Of a DNA stretch of 64,000 nucleotides, positions 17,450 through 26,763 are shown piece after piece (position 1 is the first letter of the stretch; every line of letters begins with the position of its first letter). The DNA is from Chitinophaga sp. S165. GTDB lineage: Bacteria; Bacteroidota; Bacteroidia; Chitinophagales; Chitinophagaceae. The translations under genes and the position numbers were made by a program. The notes beneath the pieces are model-generated. The model was not told the DNA's origin, did no database searches, and was given only the letters and a program-made list of their open reading frames with translations. The stretch lies in the NCBI RefSeq assembly GCF_003182155.1, contig NZ_QGTG01000002.1, positions 558,001 through 622,000 on the forward strand, written 5' to 3'.

Positions 17450-18148
17450 CTAGAACAGATAACCTACGGATACACTGAATACACGGTTCTTGTTCTTATC
17501 GTTTCTGCTGTCATCTCCACCGGAGTTGATCTTACCAAAACCAAGTCCGTACTGTGCCGATACCAGGAAGTTATTAAATTCCGCACCTGCCTGGAGGTTA
17601 CCACCCCAATCAAAGCGTTTGTACTTGTTCAGTCCCTGGTCAGGATCTCCGTCATTAAAAGGAGTATCGTCGTCCCATTTAATGTTAGACTCTGTGCTGG
17701 TAGTTACACCGGCAATAGTAGTAGTTACCTTGTTCTTACCTGCTACACCAAAGGCGAAGTAGGGGCCAATACCGGCAAACAGCCTGGTGTTGGCGCCAAC
17801 AGGGATCTTACCAATAAAGTTTAAAGGAACTTCAATGTACTGGGGCCTTGTTGTGAACTTCCTGTAAGGATTAGTAGTACTATTGTCCTTATCTCCGGCT
17901 TCCAGTTTTGCACCTTTGGTTGTGTAGAACACACCTGGCTGGAAAGAGAGAACTTTAGGCACCAGCGGAAAATCGGCAATTAAACCGACATGATAACCAG
18001 ATAATGACTGGTCTTTATCGACCGAACCATCATTATCAACAGAAATTGAGGAAAGGTTCCATCCACCTTTAACACCAACGCGCACCTGAGACATTGCTCC
18101 GAAAGAAATTGCAAGGGCCGCAAACGAAAGGATAAGCTTCTTTGTCAT
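17450..18148 (-). CDS. Outer-membrane beta-barrel protein (porin family), copy 3
   Basis: A 232-residue barrel protein. The ATG at 18148 is chosen because it starts a good signal peptide (MTKKLILS... ending AMSQ); the upstream ATG at 18184 would add 12 polar residues. The mature chain begins VRVGVKGGWNLSS and contains the same GPYFAFG and KRFDWG landmarks as copies 1 and 2, ending SVSVGYLF with a terminal Phe typical of BAM substrates. Function is unknown beyond an outer-membrane location (inferred). Confidence 0.85.
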   Translation of the reverse strand: MTKKLILSFAALAISFGAMSQVRVGVKGGWNLSSISVDNDGSVDKDQSLSGYHVGLIADFPLVPKVLSFQPGVFYTTKGAKLEAGDKDNSTTNPYRKFTTRPQYIEVPLNFIGKIPVGANTRLFAGIGPYFAFGVAGKNKVTTTIAGVTTSTESNIKWDDDTPFNDGDPDQGLNKYKRFDWGGNLQAGAEFNNFLVSAQYGLGFGKINSGGDDSRNDKNKNRVFSVSVGYLF

Positions 18149-18265
18149 AATCTTAACATTTTGATTACAAACAGGAATTTCCAAAGACTATGCCAAAGCA
18201 ATTGACAGCAGCCTTATCTGATTGCAAACAAATGAATTACAACAAGAAATAATTTCTATATCAAT

Positions 18266-19672
18266 TTATTTACGGACTGTTCCCCCTTTGGTTTCCATTT
18301 TTTCGAGGAATTCGTTGAGCTGTTCCACCCCCAGTCTTTTAGCCAGGATCTTCTTCTTTTCATCCAGCAGATATACTACAGGGGTGCTGTATACATCATA
18401 CAGGCGGCGGTAATTGCTCTGTGCATCAGGATCCCATGCATGGATCCATCCACTGAGCTTGTGCTCTTTAATGAAAGATTGCCATTCATCTTTTGTACCT
18501 TCTGTTTTGAAGCCAATGAGGGCGACACCTTTGTTCTTCCAGCTGGCATTGAAGGCAGAGTCGAGTTTGGGCACCTCGATCTTACAGTGTCCACAGGTTG
18601 GGTCCCAGAAAACAAGTACGGTATATTTTGCTTTAGTGGTGTAAAGAGAAACAGCTTTCATGGAAGAATCTTTCACTTCCAATGGAGGCGCCTGTTGTCC
18701 GATCAGGTTAGGCGCCATGGAATACGCCCTGGAGATGATCTTGTTAAGTTGTTCATCTTTCAGCCAGTAAGCCTCTCCTGAAACGTAATATTTCTCGACC
18801 ATGTGCACGAACACGGCGTCCATACCCATGTATTTTGAAGTCTCGTATGTATAGGTTAGCCACCATACAACGAACTTGAACATCTCTTTATCTTTCCGCG
18901 TCTTTGCTACGATCTTGTCTGCCTCGGTGATAATAGAATCCGGGTCCATCGCCACTAACTGTGTAAAATAGCGGTTCAGTTTTTTCTCAATGATATCTGT
19001 TCTTACCAGTCTGCCGTCATTCAAATTCACGCTATCCCAGTAATGGGCTTTGTAATAGCGGTAGCCGAACGTAGAGTCTTCGCCGGGAGGCGTTGGCGGC
19101 ACTTCAGGATCTTTCATAGCCCTGAAAATACTGGTGAGCAAACTTTTGGGGTATTGTCCAACTATATTGCTCCGGAAGTCCGTTAGTTTTTTACCCAGTT
19201 CAACCTGCATTGGTTTTGCTGCTGCACTGTCAGCAGCCGTACGTTTAGCAAACAGGGCATTGATCTGCCTGTCCTGTGGCGCGACCTCTTTTGACAGGAA
19301 TTTATTATATGACTGGAAGATCTCGTTCTCTTTGGAGGTTTTGAACACCGTCTTGTTGATCAGGTCAGTGGTATCTATGCTGACAGAAAATTGCTGGTCC
19401 TTGTTGTCGAGCAGCATTTCAAAATAGCGTTGTCTGCCGGGAAGCAGCACAATATAGATCCCGCCCTGTAAAGGCTCCTTATTCTTCATTACAGCAATAC
19501 CCTGTGCATTGATCTGGGCGGAATCAGCCATGTAAAAGCTTTTCCCCATATAATGCGCCAGGCAGATCTGGCCTCCGGTATATTGTTTTAACTGGAAAGT
19601 AAGCTGGTAGCCCTGCGCCTGTAGCTGCCAGTGGCAGAAAATGCAGGCGAGTAATATCATAAGTTTACGCAT
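18266..19672 (-). CDS. TlpA-like thiol:disulfide protein with N-terminal DUF4369/DUF5106-type region
   Basis: A ~468-residue periplasmic protein. The start at 19672 is preferred since it gives a signal peptide (MRKLMILL... ending QLQAQ). The N-terminal ~130 residues resemble the DUF4369 beta-sandwich, the middle ~200 are helical (DUF5106-like), and the C-terminal ~140 form a thioredoxin fold with the active site DPTCGHCK and a cis-proline loop (TPVVYLLD). Such proteins reduce or exchange disulfides in the Bacteroidota periplasm. It is divergent from rlmD with an 81-bp shared regulatory region. Confidence 0.85.
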   Translation of the reverse strand: MRKLMILLACIFCHWQLQAQGYQLTFQLKQYTGGQICLAHYMGKSFYMADSAQINAQGIAVMKNKEPLQGGIYIVLLPGRQRYFEMLLDNKDQQFSVSIDTTDLINKTVFKTSKENEIFQSYNKFLSKEVAPQDRQINALFAKRTAADSAAAKPMQVELGKKLTDFRSNIVGQYPKSLLTSIFRAMKDPEVPPTPPGEDSTFGYRYYKAHYWDSVNLNDGRLVRTDIIEKKLNRYFTQLVAMDPDSIITEADKIVAKTRKDKEMFKFVVWWLTYTYETSKYMGMDAVFVHMVEKYYVSGEAYWLKDEQLNKIISRAYSMAPNLIGQQAPPLEVKDSSMKAVSLYTTKAKYTVLVFWDPTCGHCKIEVPKLDSAFNASWKNKGVALIGFKTEGTKDEWQSFIKEHKLSGWIHAWDPDAQSNYRRLYDVYSTPVVYLLDEKKKILAKRLGVEQLNEFLEKMETKGGTVRK

Positions 19673-19740
19673 AGGATATCGGTTACTGTAAAAGTAGCAA
19701 GGAAAAGGCAATTTCAAAAATCAGTGATCAGCTAAAATCC

Positions 19741-19748
19741 TACCTTTG
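19741..19748 (+). promoter_or_regulatory. -7 element directly abutting the rlmD start
   Basis: TACCTTTG, a full TAnnTTTG match, ends 5 nt before the GTG start of rlmD. Confidence 0.5.
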
Positions 19749-19753
19749 CACCC

Positions 19754-21166
19754 GTGAGGAAAAAAAATGTTATTCTTGAAAATGTCCCTGTAAGCGCTTA
19801 TGCAGCAGAAGGGAAGGCACTGGCCCGGATAGATGGCAAAGTGATATTTATTGAAGGCGGAGTTGTACCGGGAGATGTCGTTGACGTACGCCTCGGTAAG
19901 AACAAAAAAGACTGGGCAGAAGGGAAAGCCATCCGCTTCCATTCTATGGCGCCTAACCGTGTTGATCCTTTCTGTGAACATTTTGGCAATTGTGGCGGCT
20001 GCAAATGGCAGATGCTGCCCTATTCCCTGCAACTGGAATATAAACAGCAGCAGGTAGCCGACAACCTCCAGCGCATCGGTAAACTGGAACTTCCGCCTAT
20101 GCAGCCCATTCTCGGCTCCAGGCATACTACCCATTACCGTAATAAACTCGAATTTACTTTCAGTAATAAAGCATACCTCCCTGCAGAGGAACTGAATGAA
20201 GATGGCAGCATTCCCAGAAAGAATGCGCTTGGTTTCCATGTGCCAAAGCTATTTGACAAGGTGCTGGATATCAATACCTGTTACCTTCAGGCAGAACCGG
20301 TGAATGCCATCCGTAACACGATCCGCGAATATGCACTGGCTAATGAGCTTTCTTTCTACGACATCCGCGCCAAAGAAGGCTGGCTCCGTAACCTGGTGAT
20401 CAGGATCTGTACTACTGGAGAGGTGATGGTCAACCTCGTGATCCATCACGAAGACAAAAAAGCCAGGGAAGCCTTATTTGAGCACCTGCTGGCAACCGTA
20501 CCCGGCATTACGTCAGTACTGTATACCATAAATCCTAAACTGAACGATACCATCTTCGACCTGGAGCCGAAGGTCTATTTTGGAAAAGGATATGTAGAAG
20601 AAAAACTGGAAGACTTCACCTTCAAGATAGGGCCTAAGTCATTTTTCCAGACCAACACCTACCAGGGTGAGGCGTTATACCAGGTAACCAGGGAATTTGC
20701 CGGACTAACAGGAACAGAAATTGTTTACGATCTCTATTGCGGTACGGGCAGTATTGGTATTTTTGTGTCCCGGCAGGCCGGTAAAGTGGTAGGCATTGAA
20801 CTGATAAAAGAGGCAATTGACGATGCCATCGAAAACGCTGCCCGCAATAATGTGAACAATGCACAATTCTTTGCCGGAGATGTAGTGGATATTTGCAATG
20901 ATGCTTTCTTTGCCCAACACGGGCAACCAGACGTTGTCATCACCGATCCTCCAAGGGCCGGCATGCATGAAAAACTGGTTAATAAGCTACTCGAAATTGC
21001 TGCTCCCCGCATAGTATACGTAAGTTGTAATCCCGCTACACAGGCAAGGGACCTGGCGCTGCTGGATGCGATGTACAGTGTAAAAAGGATACAACCGGTG
21101 GATATGTTCCCACACACGCATCACATTGAGAACGTGGTGCTATTGGAGAAAAGAATTAATCATTAA
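19754..21166 (+). CDS. rlmD: 23S rRNA (uracil-C5)-methyltransferase RlmD-like
   Basis: This 470-residue TrmA/RlmCD-family enzyme methylates C5 of a uracil in 23S rRNA with SAM. An N-terminal TRAM domain (residues ~1-60) is followed by a four-Cys iron-sulfur motif (CEHFGNCGGCKWQ, about 74-86), the SAM-binding VYDLYCGTGSIGIF, the DPPRAGMH segment and the catalytic-Cys motif IVYVSCNPATQARDL. The GTG start is set by the adjacent promoter element and because the TRAM domain begins immediately. Whether it targets U1939 (RlmD) or another site (RlmCD/TrmA) cannot be settled from sequence alone. A rhomboid gene starts 14 nt downstream. Confidence 0.9.
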   Translation: MRKKNVILENVPVSAYAAEGKALARIDGKVIFIEGGVVPGDVVDVRLGKNKKDWAEGKAIRFHSMAPNRVDPFCEHFGNCGGCKWQMLPYSLQLEYKQQQVADNLQRIGKLELPPMQPILGSRHTTHYRNKLEFTFSNKAYLPAEELNEDGSIPRKNALGFHVPKLFDKVLDINTCYLQAEPVNAIRNTIREYALANELSFYDIRAKEGWLRNLVIRICTTGEVMVNLVIHHEDKKAREALFEHLLATVPGITSVLYTINPKLNDTIFDLEPKVYFGKGYVEEKLEDFTFKIGPKSFFQTNTYQGEALYQVTREFAGLTGTEIVYDLYCGTGSIGIFVSRQAGKVVGIELIKEAIDDAIENAARNNVNNAQFFAGDVVDICNDAFFAQHGQPDVVITDPPRAGMHEKLVNKLLEIAAPRIVYVSCNPATQARDLALLDAMYSVKRIQPVDMFPHTHHIENVVLLEKRINH

Positions 21167-21180
21167 AGAATAAGGTAGAA

Positions 21181-22011
21181 ATGAGCGAGTTCAGGCCCGG
21201 CAGATTTGAGATACTTCCCACGGTGATCAAGAACCTTCTGATCATCAATGGCTTAGTGTTCCTTGCACAAAACACACTGGGAAGCAGCTTTGGAGTTAAT
21301 AAGATTGATGACATCTTCGCATTGCATTACTGGGGATCTGATCTTTTCAAGCCTCACCAGTTTATTACACACCTGTTCATGCACGCTACCTGGGGGCATT
21401 TGTTCATGAACATGTTCACCCTCTGGATGTTCGGCGCAACACTGGAAAACATCTGGGGACCTAAAAGGTTCCTGATCTTTTATGTGGTATGCGGACTGGG
21501 CGCTGCACTTTGTCACATGGGCGTGCTCACATACGAGAATGTACGACTGGCACATGATGCCAAGGCATTCCTGAGTGATCCTTCCATTACCAATTTCAGG
21601 TTGCTGGACGACCGCTATGACCTGGACTCAGGCCGGTACCTCGCCGAAGGCACTAAAAATATCTTCTACCAGTTCCCGAACGATCCTGGTGTTATTAACG
21701 ATACCAAGGCCTTTGTACGGCAGTTTGCCCATGATTACCCAGATAGCGCCACACTAGGTGCTTCCGGTGCCGTATTTGGGCTGCTGTTCGCATTCGGGTA
21801 CCTGTTTCCGAATAATCTCATTTACCTTTACTTCCTGTTCCCTTTAAAAGCGAAATACTTTGTAGGGATTCTCATCCTCCTGGAACTGTATTCAGGTATC
21901 CAAAACTCTGCCGGAGATAATGTGGCCCATTTTGCCCACCTTGGCGGAGTGCTCTTTAGCTACCTTCTCCTCAGGATGTGGAACAGACATAACCGTCAGC
22001 ATTTTTATTAA
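21181..22011 (+). CDS. Rhomboid family intramembrane serine protease
   Basis: A 276-residue polytopic membrane protein that cleaves transmembrane substrates. The catalytic dyad is intact: Ser195 in GASG (193-196) and His253 in FAHLGG, and the HATWGHLFMN oxyanion/His-Asn motif is at 68-77. Between membrane segments 3 and 4 there is an unusually long soluble insertion (about residues 118-188) rich in Asp, Phe and Lys. It is 14 nt after rlmD and 19 nt before a second rhomboid-fold gene, so the three are likely one operon. Confidence 0.92.
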   Translation: MSEFRPGRFEILPTVIKNLLIINGLVFLAQNTLGSSFGVNKIDDIFALHYWGSDLFKPHQFITHLFMHATWGHLFMNMFTLWMFGATLENIWGPKRFLIFYVVCGLGAALCHMGVLTYENVRLAHDAKAFLSDPSITNFRLLDDRYDLDSGRYLAEGTKNIFYQFPNDPGVINDTKAFVRQFAHDYPDSATLGASGAVFGLLFAFGYLFPNNLIYLYFLFPLKAKYFVGILILLELYSGIQNSAGDNVAHFAHLGGVLFSYLLLRMWNRHNRQHFY

Positions 22012-22030
22012 ACATTAAAGATCTTGTGAC

Positions 22031-22783
22031 ATGATGCACGTTGAGGAAAGGACTAACACTCCCCTGTCCCTGGGAGAAGAAAAAAATATGGTTATCCAGC
22101 TGCTGCTGATCAATATTACCATATTCATCCTGCTGTTTTTCACAGAAGTCGTCTACCGTATGGAGGGCAATCCGTTGTCACGCTACCATAGTGATGTATT
22201 ATCGCGCGTGGTACTGCCGGCCAATTTTGAAACATTACTGAACAGTCCCTGGGCATTGATCTCCTCCATGTTTACACACAATAGTTTCTGGATGATCGTC
22301 AGCAATATGATATGGCTGGCCTGCTTCGGCACCATGCTTCAGAACCACGCAGGTCGTGATCGTATACTTCCGCTGTACCTGCTTAGCGGAGTTGTAGGCG
22401 CCGTATTTTATCTGCTGGGCATGCAGTTCATTCCTGCTTTTCGGGAATTGCAACCATTTGCTACCATGACTGGCGCAGCGGCCCCGATCATGGCATTCGC
22501 CATTGGTGCAACTGTAGTAGCTCCCAAGTACAGACTACTGCCGAATCTGCCCATTCCCTTCTGGATCATCACGGCTATATTCCTGCTCGTGAATATCTAT
22601 ACACACGTCATAAACACACATGATATGACGATGCTGCCACCACTGATCGGTGGAGGATTGACCGGCTTTTTTTATATGCAACAGTGGAAGAAAGGCAATG
22701 ATCTGGGTGCAGGCTTTAACAGGTTTATGCACAGGATCACGCATCTTTTCCACCCCAAGACGCATTTGCATATCGTCAAATAG
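22031..22783 (+). CDS. Rhomboid-fold membrane protein lacking catalytic residues
   Basis: A 250-residue membrane protein with the rhomboid topology and spacing (FTHNSFWMIVSNMIWLACFG at 81-100 aligns with the His/Asn motif of the gene upstream). However, the GxSG site reads GAAA (148-151, Ala150 at the Ser position) and the second dyad motif reads PPLIGG, with Leu205 where His should be. It therefore cannot act as a serine protease and is best called a pseudo-rhomboid. In other systems inactive rhomboids bind and regulate clients. It follows the active rhomboid by 19 nt and ends the operon at a strong terminator. Confidence 0.85.
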   Translation: MMHVEERTNTPLSLGEEKNMVIQLLLINITIFILLFFTEVVYRMEGNPLSRYHSDVLSRVVLPANFETLLNSPWALISSMFTHNSFWMIVSNMIWLACFGTMLQNHAGRDRILPLYLLSGVVGAVFYLLGMQFIPAFRELQPFATMTGAAAPIMAFAIGATVVAPKYRLLPNLPIPFWIITAIFLLVNIYTHVINTHDMTMLPPLIGGGLTGFFYMQQWKKGNDLGAGFNRFMHRITHLFHPKTHLHIVK

Positions 22784-22804
22784 CCTATTGACATTTCTAT
22801 ATAT

Positions 22805-22843
22805 AAAGCCCTCCGGTATACAGAACCGGAGGGCTTTTCTTTT
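22805..22843 (+). terminator. Terminator of the rlmD-rhomboid operon
   Basis: A perfect 13-bp stem (22805-22817 with 22825-22837) with a 7-nt loop is followed by a T-rich tract, 22 nt after the stop of the pseudo-rhomboid gene. Confidence 0.88.
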
Positions 22844-22882
22844 CCCGGTTTTATCACTATTTTTAATAAAACCCCCTATGTC

Positions 22883-23986
22883 GTGCCGTTTGTAGCAAAA
22901 CTTCTACCCCGATTCCTGTTCTTATGCAATCTGCTGATCACTATCAGCCTTCTGCTTTCTGCCTGGCTTCCCTATCTCGATCCAAGGCAATATTGGCCCA
23001 GTGGGTTCGCTGGATTATTCTTTCTGATCTCCTGGACCATTAACTTTATCTTTATCATCCTGTGGCTGATCTGGAAAAAACATTATTACTGGATCTCCCT
23101 CTTTGGTGTAGTGTTGTCCGGAAATGCCTTATATAACAGTGTTGGTATGCGATTTTCTTCAGAGCGGCCAGTCAGTGACCCGGATAAAAAACAGTTCACC
23201 CTAATGACCTTCAACACCAGCAATATGGGCCTGAAAGACTACCGGGAAGACACTTCTCTTCAGCTGTCCATTTACAATACTTTGCGGCATGCCTCTCCCG
23301 ACATTCTTTGCCTGCAGGAGTTCTACACAAATGAAGGCCCTGGCTTTTCCAATCACATTGATTCCATGAAACGTGTATTACAATATCCGTATCACTTCTT
23401 TACCAGGGATAAAACGCATTGGAATTACTGGCATTACGGCATTGTATTATTCTCCCGTTACCCGATAGTCAGGGCTAGCAGAATCCCCTGCGGATACAGC
23501 ACTGCAGGCAGCGGTAGCAGTATTCTCCAGGCAGATGTATTGCTATATGGAGACACTGTGCGCATCATTACCGCACAACTGCAATCATATATGTTCCGGG
23601 ACGATGATTATAAATTGCTGGAAGCAGGAGAAGGATCTTTCAGTTCAGTAAGAACGCTTGCATCAAAAATGAAACAGACTATTTACAAAAGAGCCGGTCA
23701 GGCGCGGCAACTGGCAGGACTGATCCTGTCAAGTCCTTACAAAGTGATCGTGTGCGGTGATCTGAATGATACGCCTGTTTCGTATACCTATTACACGGTC
23801 AGCGCCAATTTGCAGGATGCATTTCTTCATAAAGGATACGGTATCGGACGAACTTTATCCTTTCTTGCGCCCACACTGCGGATTGATTACATTCTGGCAC
23901 AACAGCCATTAAAGGTTCATGCTTATACAACGTACGTCAGGAAAGACTTTCAGCATTTCCCTGTAATGGCAAGCTTATCATTATAA
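22883..23986 (+). CDS. Membrane-anchored endonuclease/exonuclease/phosphatase-fold protein, copy 1
   Basis: A 367-residue protein with three N-terminal membrane segments (about 9-85) followed by an EEP (DNase I-like) domain: FTLMTFNTSN, DILCLQEFY (metal Glu), YGIVLFSRYPI, VIVCGDLNDTP (Asp/Asn) and LRIDYILA. The domain probably faces the periplasm. The start is a GTG at 22883: the nearby ATG at 22878 is in another frame and stops after five codons. It is followed at 49 nt by a paralogue with the same layout. EEP proteins cleave phosphodiesters of nucleic acids, phospholipids or inositol phosphates; the substrate is unknown. Confidence 0.85.
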   Translation: MPFVAKLLPRFLFLCNLLITISLLLSAWLPYLDPRQYWPSGFAGLFFLISWTINFIFIILWLIWKKHYYWISLFGVVLSGNALYNSVGMRFSSERPVSDPDKKQFTLMTFNTSNMGLKDYREDTSLQLSIYNTLRHASPDILCLQEFYTNEGPGFSNHIDSMKRVLQYPYHFFTRDKTHWNYWHYGIVLFSRYPIVRASRIPCGYSTAGSGSSILQADVLLYGDTVRIITAQLQSYMFRDDDYKLLEAGEGSFSSVRTLASKMKQTIYKRAGQARQLAGLILSSPYKVIVCGDLNDTPVSYTYYTVSANLQDAFLHKGYGIGRTLSFLAPTLRIDYILAQQPLKVHAYTTYVRKDFQHFPVMASLSL

Positions 23987-24035
23987 CGAATGAATTCACC
24001 ATTTCTCCTATCTTTAACCTAAAATGCGATAGGCG

Positions 24036-25151
24036 TTGAGATTTCTGAGGCTATTCACAAAAGGTTTCTTTTTATCGGTGAACACCATTGTAGTGCTCCT
24101 TTTTCTGGTGGCCTGCCTGGCTCCCTATGTATCGCCGGAGCAGTGGTGGCCTATAAGTTTTATTACGCTGTTCTTTCCATTACTCTTACTCGCGCTGGTG
24201 CTGTTCTTCATTTGCTGGCTGCTGTTCGATTTTAAATACTGCCTGTTGCCCATGTTGCCGATCCTGATCGGATGGAAGTCCATTTCAGCTTTTATCGCTT
24301 TTAACTATCCAACAGCGGGTAAACAATTTGCGAATCCCGATGGCAGTCTGAATATCATGAGCTATAACGTAGCCCAGTTCGGACTATACCGCGAAAAGGA
24401 CAGTAAATACAACAGAGAGGCTATGTTCGCGCTGATTAAAAAACAGGAGCTGGACGTACTTTGCATCCAGGATTTTTATACCTCAGAAAAGAAGAATGAC
24501 TTCAATAACAGGGAAGATATTTCCCGGGAGATGAAGCTCCCCTATCGATTCTTTTCCAGCGATTTTAACCGGGATGGCATGCAGCACTGGGGCTCTATCA
24601 TCTATTCCCGGTATCCTATCATAAATACAGACAAGGTGAAACTGTCTCAGGGGCCTCTCAGCGAAAGCCTGATCTATGCTGACATTGTCCGCAACAATGA
24701 CACTTTCCGTATTATTAATATGCACCTGGCATCTTACCGGTTCAACGAAAGGGATTACCGCTCTATAGAGAAGATCAGGAAACAGGAAGATACCGGGCTG
24801 GTGGCTACACGTAATATCGTTCAGAAAATGCGCGATGCCTATGTGGGCCGCAGCAGACAAGCGGATATTGTAGCAGCATTTATTAAGACAAGCCCTTACC
24901 GCGTGATAGTATGTGGAGACTTTAATGATACTCCGGCATCTTACACCTATTTCACGATCAGAGGGCCATTGCAGGATGCCTTTCTAAGAAAAGGAAGCGG
25001 TATCGGCCGGACATATGCCGGACTGGCACCCACCTTGAGGATAGACTACATATTTGCCGATAAATCATTCAAGATCAATTCATTCCGAAAAATCAACTCC
25101 GGGCTGTCTGATCATTATCCTGTAATAGCCAATCTTAGTCCTCCCCGGTAA
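24036..25151 (+). CDS. Membrane-anchored endonuclease/exonuclease/phosphatase-fold protein, copy 2
   Basis: A 371-residue paralogue of the preceding gene: three N-terminal membrane segments, then an EEP domain with LNIMSYNVAQ, DVLCIQDFY (Asp in place of the usual Glu before FY), GSIIYSRYPI, VIVCGDFNDTP and LRIDYIFAD, ending in SDHYPVIANL. The SDHYP His motif is complete here, whereas copy 1 reads QHFPVMA. No ATG fits well; a TTG at 24036 is the likely start, with a -7-like TATCTTTA around 24008-24015. Duplicate origin is clear from the near-identical LAPTLRIDYI region. Confidence 0.82.
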   Translation: MRFLRLFTKGFFLSVNTIVVLLFLVACLAPYVSPEQWWPISFITLFFPLLLLALVLFFICWLLFDFKYCLLPMLPILIGWKSISAFIAFNYPTAGKQFANPDGSLNIMSYNVAQFGLYREKDSKYNREAMFALIKKQELDVLCIQDFYTSEKKNDFNNREDISREMKLPYRFFSSDFNRDGMQHWGSIIYSRYPIINTDKVKLSQGPLSESLIYADIVRNNDTFRIINMHLASYRFNERDYRSIEKIRKQEDTGLVATRNIVQKMRDAYVGRSRQADIVAAFIKTSPYRVIVCGDFNDTPASYTYFTIRGPLQDAFLRKGSGIGRTYAGLAPTLRIDYIFADKSFKINSFRKINSGLSDHYPVIANLSPPR

Positions 25152-25172
25152 TGCCACTCACGAAACAATAAT

Positions 25173-25180
25173 TATCTTTG
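25173..25180 (+). promoter_or_regulatory. Putative -7 element for cysS
   Basis: TATCTTTG followed by CA, a full TAnnTTTG match, lies 49 nt upstream of the cysS ATG. Confidence 0.55.
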
Positions 25181-25229
25181 CAATCCAAACAAAAGGAAGT
25201 GTAGCTTACACTACCTGAAATTATCTGAT

Positions 25230-26732
25230 ATGTCTGAGCTTAAAATATACAATTCGCTACAGCGGCAAAAGGAAGTATTCACATCTCTCTATCCCGGACA
25301 TGTCGGTATGTATGTATGTGGTCCTACCGTATCGGGGGAATCACATCTGGGTCATGCCCGCCCATATATCACCTTTGACGTCGTTTACCGGTATCTCCAG
25401 TTCCTGGGATATAAGGTCCGCTATGTAAGGAATATCACTGATGCCGGCCACTTCGAAGAAGAAGGCCGTGAAGCAGAAGATAAGATTGCCAAACGCGCCC
25501 AGCTGGAAAAGCTGGAGCCGATGGAACTGGTGCAGAAATACACGAACCTGTTCCACTGGGCATTCAACCAGTTTAACTGTCTGGAGCCGAGCATTGAGCC
25601 CACGGCTACCGGTCATATCATAGAGCAGATCGAGATGATCAAAACGATCATGGAAAAGGGCTATGCGTATGAAAAGAATGGCTCTGTATACTTTGATGTA
25701 AAGAAATATGCTGAAACCCATGAATATGGGATTCTTAGCGGACGTGTACTTGAAGACATGCTGGAAACCTCCAACCGCGAGCTGGAAGGTCAGGATGAAA
25801 AGATAAATAATGTTGACTTTGCCCTCTGGAAAAAGGCTCCGCCTGAACATATCATGCGTTGGCCCAGCCCATGGGGAGAAGGTTTCCCGGGATGGCATAT
25901 AGAATGTTCTGCTATGAGCAACAAGTATCTTGGCAAACAGTTCGATATTCACGGTGGAGGTATGGACCTGCAATTCCCGCATCATGAATGTGAGATCGCA
26001 CAAAGCCAGGTTGCACATGGAAATATGATGGCCCGTTACTGGATGCACAATAACATGATTACCATCAACGGCCGCAAGATGGGTAAGGCATATAATAACA
26101 CTATCAAACTGACTGAACTTTTTACCGGCAACCACCATTTGCTGGAAAGAGGTTATAGCCCGATGACCATCCGTTTCTTCGTGTTGCAGACACACTATCG
26201 CAGTACGCTCGACTTCTCAAATGAAGCCCTACAGGCTGCAGAGAAAGGACTACATCGTTTATGGTCTGCTTACGAAGTATTGCAGAAACTCACCTATGCT
26301 CCGCTGGACGGGCAGCCGGTGAACGAGGAACTGGATAAACAGGTACGTGACTGGTGCCACGAGTGCCATGAGTTTCTGAACGACGATTTTAATACTGCCA
26401 AGGTATTGGCTAACTTGTTTGAACTTGCCCCTGTCATTAACTCGATTAAGGGTGGACAGGTAAAGATCCACGAGTTGAGCGAAGAAACCTTCCAGCTTTT
26501 GCAGAAGACCTGGACGACCTTCCTTATAGAAATACTGGGACTACAACCTGAAACGCTTAACACTGACAACAGTAAGCTGGATGGTGTAATACAACTGCTA
26601 ATGGAAATGCGCAAAGAAGCCAAAAGCCGTAAAGACTATGCCGCTTCTGACAAAATACGCAATCAGCTGTTATCTGTAGGTATACAACTGAAGGATGAAA
26701 AAGACGGTAGTATGACCTATTCCATACAGTAA
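25230..26732 (+). CDS. cysS: Cysteine--tRNA ligase
   Basis: CysRS charges tRNA-Cys. The 500-residue class I synthetase shows [20 protein letters not shown] (zinc Cys and the HIGH box, here HLGH), GWHIECSAM and HHECEIAQS (further zinc ligands), and [11 protein letters not shown] in the KMSKS position, so the box reads KMGKA. The C-terminal helical region ends in [16 protein letters not shown], a usual CysRS tail. The loop after HLGH and the domain length are normal. It precedes an M28 lipoprotein gene by 7 nt. Confidence 0.95.
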   Translation: MSELKIYNSLQRQKEVFTSLYPGHVGMYVCGPTVSGESHLGHARPYITFDVVYRYLQFLGYKVRYVRNITDAGHFEEEGREAEDKIAKRAQLEKLEPMELVQKYTNLFHWAFNQFNCLEPSIEPTATGHIIEQIEMIKTIMEKGYAYEKNGSVYFDVKKYAETHEYGILSGRVLEDMLETSNRELEGQDEKINNVDFALWKKAPPEHIMRWPSPWGEGFPGWHIECSAMSNKYLGKQFDIHGGGMDLQFPHHECEIAQSQVAHGNMMARYWMHNNMITINGRKMGKAYNNTIKLTELFTGNHHLLERGYSPMTIRFFVLQTHYRSTLDFSNEALQAAEKGLHRLWSAYEVLQKLTYAPLDGQPVNEELDKQVRDWCHECHEFLNDDFNTAKVLANLFELAPVINSIKGGQVKIHELSEETFQLLQKTWTTFLIEILGLQPETLNTDNSKLDGVIQLLMEMRKEAKSRKDYAASDKIRNQLLSVGIQLKDEKDGSMTYSIQ

Positions 26733-26763
26733 AGCAGTTATGATAAAACAGCCATTTCTCAAT

